Shown here: positions 29,738 through 32,985 of the stretch, piece after piece
How the letters are laid out: each line of letters opens with the position of its first letter
Position numbering within the stretch: position 1 is the stretch's first letter
IMG/VR virus record: IMGVR_UViG_3300032284_000253
Coordinates: 1 to 32,985 of that record
Reading direction: 5' to 3' (one strand)
DNA: 32,985 bases
Source: a virus
Notes under the pieces: model-generated
Database searches by the model: none
Told to the model about the DNA's origin: nothing
The model's input: the letters and a program-made list of their open reading frames with translations, nothing else
Program-made: the position numbers and the translations under genes

Positions 29738-30960
29738 CAGACACCGATATTACCTGCGAGGATGAAAGCATTTGCAACTGGGGCAATCAGGGTAGCCACT
29801 GCATACTGACCCGCCGTTTTTGTTGCACTTGCGTATGATGTAAGCGTTGTTCCAGATCCAGCCGCTACCGTAATCTGTCCTGCGCCGTTCTGAATGATTG
29901 TACAAGCGAAATTTGCGCCTAACCCAGACGCAGTTGTCAAAGTGATGGAACTGCCAGATGTAAAGTTGATGATTGTCCCATTATCGCTAGATGACAATGT
30001 ATATGTTGTGGCAGATGTCGTCGTTACAGAACCAGCGCCAGCATTACCAGTTGGACCTGTTGGACCAGTCGGACCTGTAACAGTAGAAGCCGCGCCAGTT
30101 GGACCTGTCGGACCAGTGGGGCCTGTAACTGTAGATGCCGCGCCTGTCGGCCCGGTAGGGCCTGTTGGGCCATTTAGATTAACCGCCCAAGATGCGAATG
30201 TGCCTGTTCCCGTCGTAGACGTAATATTCACAACCATTGCGCCAGTGGCGGAATTGTACGAAGTGACCGTACCAACCATTGAATGGGTGGCATCATTCGC
30301 AATCAAAATCTGCTGGGCGACCGTATAAGACAAGCCCGTGCCAACAGTCAGGGTTTGGGTACCAAGCGCAATTGAAAGCGTTGTTGCGCTGGTTGTCGGA
30401 TACATTGATCCGGAAGATCCAGTAGGGCCTGTCGGGCCCGTTACCGACGGGCCAGTAGCTCCTGTCGGGCCAGTGGGGCCTGTAGGACCTGTTACAGTCG
30501 ATGCAGCGCCAGTAGGCCCGGTTGGCCCAGTGGGTCCGGTCGATCCCGTCGGGCCTGTTACAGTAGAGGCAGCACCGGTTGGGCCGGTCGGGCCAGTAGG
30601 CCCTGTTGGGCCCGTAACTGTTGAAGCCGCGCCAATTGGGCCAGTAGCTCCGGTGGGCCCAATAGGACCAATTGTGCCAGTTGGGCCGGTGGGACCTGTA
30701 GAACCCGTTGCGCCAGCATCGCCTTTTGCGCCGGGGATGCCCTGATTACCCTGAACTCCCTGAGCGCCGGTCGGGCCAGTGGGACCGGTAGGACCGGTTG
30801 CTCCACGCGGGCCACTTGGACCCGTCGGACCAGCCTGAATGCCAGCAACCTGACCAGTTGTTGTGCGGCGGGATACGCCGTTCTGGACAATCTCAAGCTC
30901 TTCCGTGCCAGAAAGAGATGTCGCTACGGCGAGCTGGGGAATCTGGACATTATTTGCCAT
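29737..30960 (-). CDS. Collagen-like virion protein (Gly-Pro-Thr repeats)
   Basis: A 407-residue protein. A short N-terminal head ([17 protein letters not shown]) of the type found in phage fibre attachment regions is followed by Gly-X-Y triplets, mostly Gly-Pro-Thr, near residues 44-187 and 267-307. A 75-residue beta domain ([19 protein letters not shown]) separates the two stretches, and a Ser/Thr/Ala-rich C-terminal beta domain ends in FILAGNIGV. The linker [11 protein letters not shown] occurs five times. Such stretches form trimeric triple helices that act as shafts. The protein should be part of a fibre with the lectin-like protein downstream. Its start overlaps the preceding gene by 11 bases. 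Confidence 0.85.
   Translation of the reverse strand: MANNVQIPQLAVATSLSGTEELEIVQNGVSRRTTTGQVAGIQAGPTGPSGPRGATGPTGPTGPTGAQGVQGNQGIPGAKGDAGATGSTGPTGPTGTIGPIGPTGATGPIGAASTVTGPTGPTGPTGPTGAASTVTGPTGSTGPTGPTGPTGAASTVTGPTGPTGPTGATGPSVTGPTGPTGSSGSMYPTTSATTLSIALGTQTLTVGTGLSYTVAQQILIANDATHSMVGTVTSYNSATGAMVVNITSTTGTGTFASWAVNLNGPTGPTGPTGAASTVTGPTGPTGPTGAASTVTGPTGPTGPTGNAGAGSVTTTSATTYTLSSSDNGTIINFTSGSSITLTTASGLGANFACTIIQNGAGQITVAAGSGTTLTSYASATKTAGQYAVATLIAPVANAFILAGNIGV
30053..30830. repeat. Nine-base-periodic collagen repeats (two blocks)
   Basis: Units coding Gly-Pro-Thr form two DNA blocks, about 30053-30172 and 30417-30830, separated by non-repetitive coding sequence. Third codon positions vary, so the array is old or selected for protein repeats rather than newly slipped. 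A larger unit containing GAASTVTG recurs five times. Copy number changes would keep the frame and alter shaft length. Confidence 0.8.
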
Positions 30961-31459
30961 TTAGCGGACCCGTTTTTGGCACTTCATCGAAGTTATACGG
31001 CAATCCGGGGTCTGCGTCACCCGGAGCATTGGGGTCTGTACCCGGCTCTTGGTTAAGCCCACCCGGTGGTTCGCCAGTAGTCTGCGTCACGCGAACATTG
31101 TCATCCTGCGTAACACGGGTATCACCATTGATGATTGGAATATTCGTGACAGGATCGACTGTGTTTTGACCAGAAGTAGCGCGGGTATTTGTTTCAGCCG
31201 TTACATAATCTTGAATACGAGGGTTCTGGATCGGCACGGGGTCAGCCGGAATAACGATTGCCCGAAGCTGCTGCTGCGGCTCGTCATAGCAAGGATTGCA
31301 GACAAGAATGCGCTTATTGATGAGAGAAGCGCCTGCCCAGTCGAACTGCCATCTAAGTGTTGAATGCGTATATACAAAGCCGCACCTATCGCATATCCCG
31401 GCAGCTTGCGGGTTTGTTGCACTTATTCGTGCCCGACCTAACTTACTTGCATAAGCCAT
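30950..31459 (-). CDS. Zinc-ribbon-containing virion-associated protein
   Basis: A 169-residue protein. It has a four-cysteine motif, [15 protein letters not shown] followed by [16 protein letters not shown], that looks like a zinc ribbon binding one metal ion. The rest is proline- and glycine-rich and probably unfolded ([21 protein letters not shown]). I recognise the pattern from late operons of related podoviruses, where it precedes fibre genes, but its function is not known to me. Its ATG shares a base with the stop of the GIY-YIG gene, so before the homing gene entered, it was probably coupled to the adaptor gene. Confidence 0.65.
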   Translation of the reverse strand: MAYASKLGRARISATNPQAAGICDRCGFVYTHSTLRWQFDWAGASLINKRILVCNPCYDEPQQQLRAIVIPADPVPIQNPRIQDYVTAETNTRATSGQNTVDPVTNIPIINGDTRVTQDDNVRVTQTTGEPPGGLNQEPGTDPNAPGDADPGLPYNFDEVPKTGPLNGK

Positions 31460-32145
31460 TACGACATCTCCACATATTTAAATTTTAAACCACCAACAGT
31501 TTTTCTTCCATTCTTATTTAAACATAATTCTATTAAAGCGCTTTTAGACACAGAGTAATGTCTAGCCGCTTCACTTGCGCTTTTAAATGTTTTTCCGTCG
31601 TCCACGCACAAAACAGTTCTTGATAAACTATCTGGGCCAAGTTTCATGTATTGTTTAAAAATATCAAAATTTTTATGTCCATGTTTAGAAAGTTTTTCTT
31701 TAACATCTTTTGTATGCTTTTTCCCAAGCCTATATGTATTTCCATTATGGACTTCTTTAAGTTTTTTTACCATTCTTTCTTTGTTTTTTACAGGATCGCG
31801 TTTAGCATTCTTTCTTTTAATTGAAAAAATCTTTTTAGTTTTATCAGTGTGGCGAAATCCAGATGTGCCCTCTCCTCCAAGCGTCATATTGCATAAATCT
31901 ACGCCTGTAGATTTCCAAAACTGAATACGTTCTTTTTCTAACGTGAACGCTTCTTCTTCAGAAAGCCCACAAGATACAATTCTTACCTCAAATGCAGAAT
32001 TTTCACGAGATAATTTATTGCAAATTGCCTTATGGTGTCTGTTTCTTTTGTCCATTGAATATGCGCGTCTTCCACTGCCCTTCCCAACATAGAAGCACTC
32101 ATCACGGTCCAATCTCCAATGTTCATAAACGTAAAAATTATTCAT
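31459..32145 (-). CDS. GIY-YIG homing endonuclease with NUMOD3 and NUMOD1
   Basis: A 228-residue homing enzyme clearly AT-richer than its neighbours. The catalytic domain is in the first 95 residues: FYVYEHW, CFYVGKG, GRR and the acidic EEEAFTLEKERI. A NUMOD3-type segment follows (GFRHTDKTKKIFSIKRKN and LGKKHTKDVKEKLSKHG), then a NUMOD1-like domain at the C-terminus (DGKTFKSASEAARHYSVSKS, with KTVGGLKFKY). It is inserted flush: its ATG overlaps the adaptor stop as ATGA and its TAA overlaps the next ATG. Its catalytic domain is similar to the other GIY-YIG gene, but the C-terminal half differs. Confidence 0.88.
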   Translation of the reverse strand: MNNFYVYEHWRLDRDECFYVGKGSGRRAYSMDKRNRHHKAICNKLSRENSAFEVRIVSCGLSEEEAFTLEKERIQFWKSTGVDLCNMTLGGEGTSGFRHTDKTKKIFSIKRKNAKRDPVKNKERMVKKLKEVHNGNTYRLGKKHTKDVKEKLSKHGHKNFDIFKQYMKLGPDSLSRTVLCVDDGKTFKSASEAARHYSVSKSALIELCLNKNGRKTVGGLKFKYVEMS

Positions 32146-32834
32146 CGGAAATAACCAGACAAAAGGGGACTAATATACGTGGCCGCAGTCTCAATATTCT
32201 GTTGCGCAGCAATCTGATATGCTTCATCCGCAAAAGGCTTCAAATATTGAAGCTTTTCAGGTGACCATATTGCAGCAAGCCTTTGAGCAAGGCCATAAGC
32301 AAAGGCCTCTAACCACATATATGGGATTTCAGCTTGCTGCCCACCCGCAAACTCAGAATCCTGAATCTGCCGAACACGATAATACTTCAGATATTGAGCA
32401 CTGGTTCCGTCCGGGACAGGCCAAAGGGTGACAGTCGGGGACAGAAGGCGGTCAAACCAGAATGTCGTCGTAAAGCCCTGCTGTTCCTTATTGGGATATG
32501 ATGCATATTCCGTGCGACTAACTGGCAGGATAATACGGTCTGTCGCAAGTCCAGAACCATTATCAATGGTCATATATGCATCAAGCATTACAACAGTATT
32601 AGAAGGAACCGTATATGTTGACTGACCCTTAACAAGTGGTACAGTCTGAAGATCAACTGCCCACAAATTTACACCTTGATTTGCCCACCTAGACAGCATC
32701 AAATTAGATGCCATACGGGCAGATTCCATGTGTTCTTGGACAATTGACGTTCCACGAATACCAAGCAAATTGTAGGCATAGATCGTCATTTCGCCAAGCG
32801 ACGGGTTGAACGTATATGTCCCGCTGGTGGTCAT
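32142..32834 (-). CDS. P22 gp4-like head-tail adaptor
   Basis: A 230-residue protein. The helical N-terminus (IYAYNLLGIRGTSIVQEHME, SARMASNLMLSRWANQGVNLW) matches the gp4-like tail accessory family that binds beneath the portal. A beta insertion follows (LVKGQSTYTVPSNTVVMLDA to LSPTVTLWPVPDG), then C-terminal helices (YMWLEAFAYGLAQRLAAIW). It is the first complete late gene in the window. Its start overlaps the upstream partial gene as ATGA and its stop overlaps the homing gene. Confidence 0.7.
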   Translation of the reverse strand: MTTSGTYTFNPSLGEMTIYAYNLLGIRGTSIVQEHMESARMASNLMLSRWANQGVNLWAVDLQTVPLVKGQSTYTVPSNTVVMLDAYMTIDNGSGLATDRIILPVSRTEYASYPNKEQQGFTTTFWFDRLLSPTVTLWPVPDGTSAQYLKYYRVRQIQDSEFAGGQQAEIPYMWLEAFAYGLAQRLAAIWSPEKLQYLKPFADEAYQIAAQQNIETAATYISPLLSGYFR

Positions 32835-32985
32835 GCAATCATCCCTATCGGTGGCTGGGTCTCGGGATCAGCATATTCTACCACACCAGACGGGGTTGCA
32901 GGAACAGGATCATCACGCAGCCAGCGCAACCGTGCCCAGTAGCCCTTCATTTCCATGACAGGGATTTGTTCACCCGTATCCGGGT
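32831..32985 (-). CDS. Truncated late protein (C-terminal part)
   Basis: The last 51 codons of a leftward gene whose 5' end is outside the window. The visible end (VMEMKGYWARLRWLRDD, then proline-rich PVPATPSG and EYADPETQPPIG) does not identify a family. It overlaps the adaptor gene start as ATGA, and upstream late genes in such phages are usually head or portal-related, but no call can be made from this fragment. Confidence 0.55.
   Translation of the reverse strand, partial: PDTGEQIPVMEMKGYWARLRWLRDDPVPATPSGVVEYADPETQPPIGMIA

Noticed and set aside
29894-30745. Plus-strand frames rich in PVGPVGPV
   Set aside because: They mirror the collagen-like Gly-Pro-Thr repeats on the opposite strand.
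27662-30960. Diversity-generating retroelement in the fibre genes
   Set aside because: No reverse transcriptase gene and no template/variable repeat pair is visible; the internal repeats are protein module duplications.
1-32985. tRNA or rRNA genes, integrase and attachment sites
   Set aside because: No cloverleaf, rRNA-like segment, integrase motif or paired att-like repeat was found on reading both strands; short or degenerate examples could be missed by eye.

Overview
The window is part of a tailed-phage genome, or a prophage of one, with a short-tailed (podovirus, P22-like) virion. The host is probably an alphaproteobacterium. The main evidence is a phage-borne gcrA (7931-8362), a cell-cycle regulator family known from Alphaproteobacteria. 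Tail proteins resembling P22 gp4 and gp10, a lambdoid-style lysis cassette and long, tightly packed virion operons point to a phage. I see no integrase, CI repressor, terminase, portal, capsid gene or tRNA gene, so the lifestyle is undecided and the head genes probably lie beyond position 32985.

Layout. (1) 1-2878, leftward: a Cro/YdaS-like regulator, a small HTH protein, a RusA-type resolvase, small early genes, a replication-initiation protein, a probable helicase-loader-type protein and a truncated gene at the edge. (2) 2878-2978: divergent promoters whose -35 boxes form the two arms of an inverted repeat. (3) 2978-6208, rightward: a recombination and replication module with an ERF annealing protein, a YqaJ exonuclease, an SSB-like protein ending in DDDIPF, a second PD-(D/E)XK-type nuclease and a small helical protein, then a protein whose glycine-rich C-terminus resembles RAMP/Cas7-like phage proteins. 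(4) 6214-6749: a strong hairpin, then about 500 bases of non-coding DNA made of roughly 75 degenerate GGCNN pentamers divided by five copies of an AT-rich box. This is the most unusual object in the window. (5) 6756-8952, rightward: an HNH endonuclease, a DUF6378-like protein, gcrA and small accessory genes. (6) 32985-8949, leftward: the late operon, with a gp4-like adaptor, a collagen-like protein, a lectin-like fibre, a glycosyltransferase, a beta-helix protein, a holin candidate, endolysin and spanins, a second adaptor, a gp10-like protein, small virion proteins, a GNAT enzyme, a 1926-residue virion protein, a 671-residue virion protein and an S74 tail fibre. Two GIY-YIG homing endonuclease genes sit flush between late genes.

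How it fits together: ERF, YqaJ, the SSB-like protein and RusA suggest recombination-dependent replication. The late genes give a short tail with several receptor-binding or enzymatic parts. The giant protein carries a peptidoglycan-hydrolase-like segment that could open the wall during DNA entry. Many genes overlap by ATGA, TGATG or TAATG, so translational coupling is likely.

The best candidate for something undescribed is the block 5600-7103: RAMP-like protein, hairpin, pentamer array with AT boxes, HNH nuclease, all on one strand. Four of the five AT boxes contain GATTC, a GANTC (CcrM) site, and GcrA is encoded 1.2 kb downstream. The functional link is inference; the repeat structure is seen directly.
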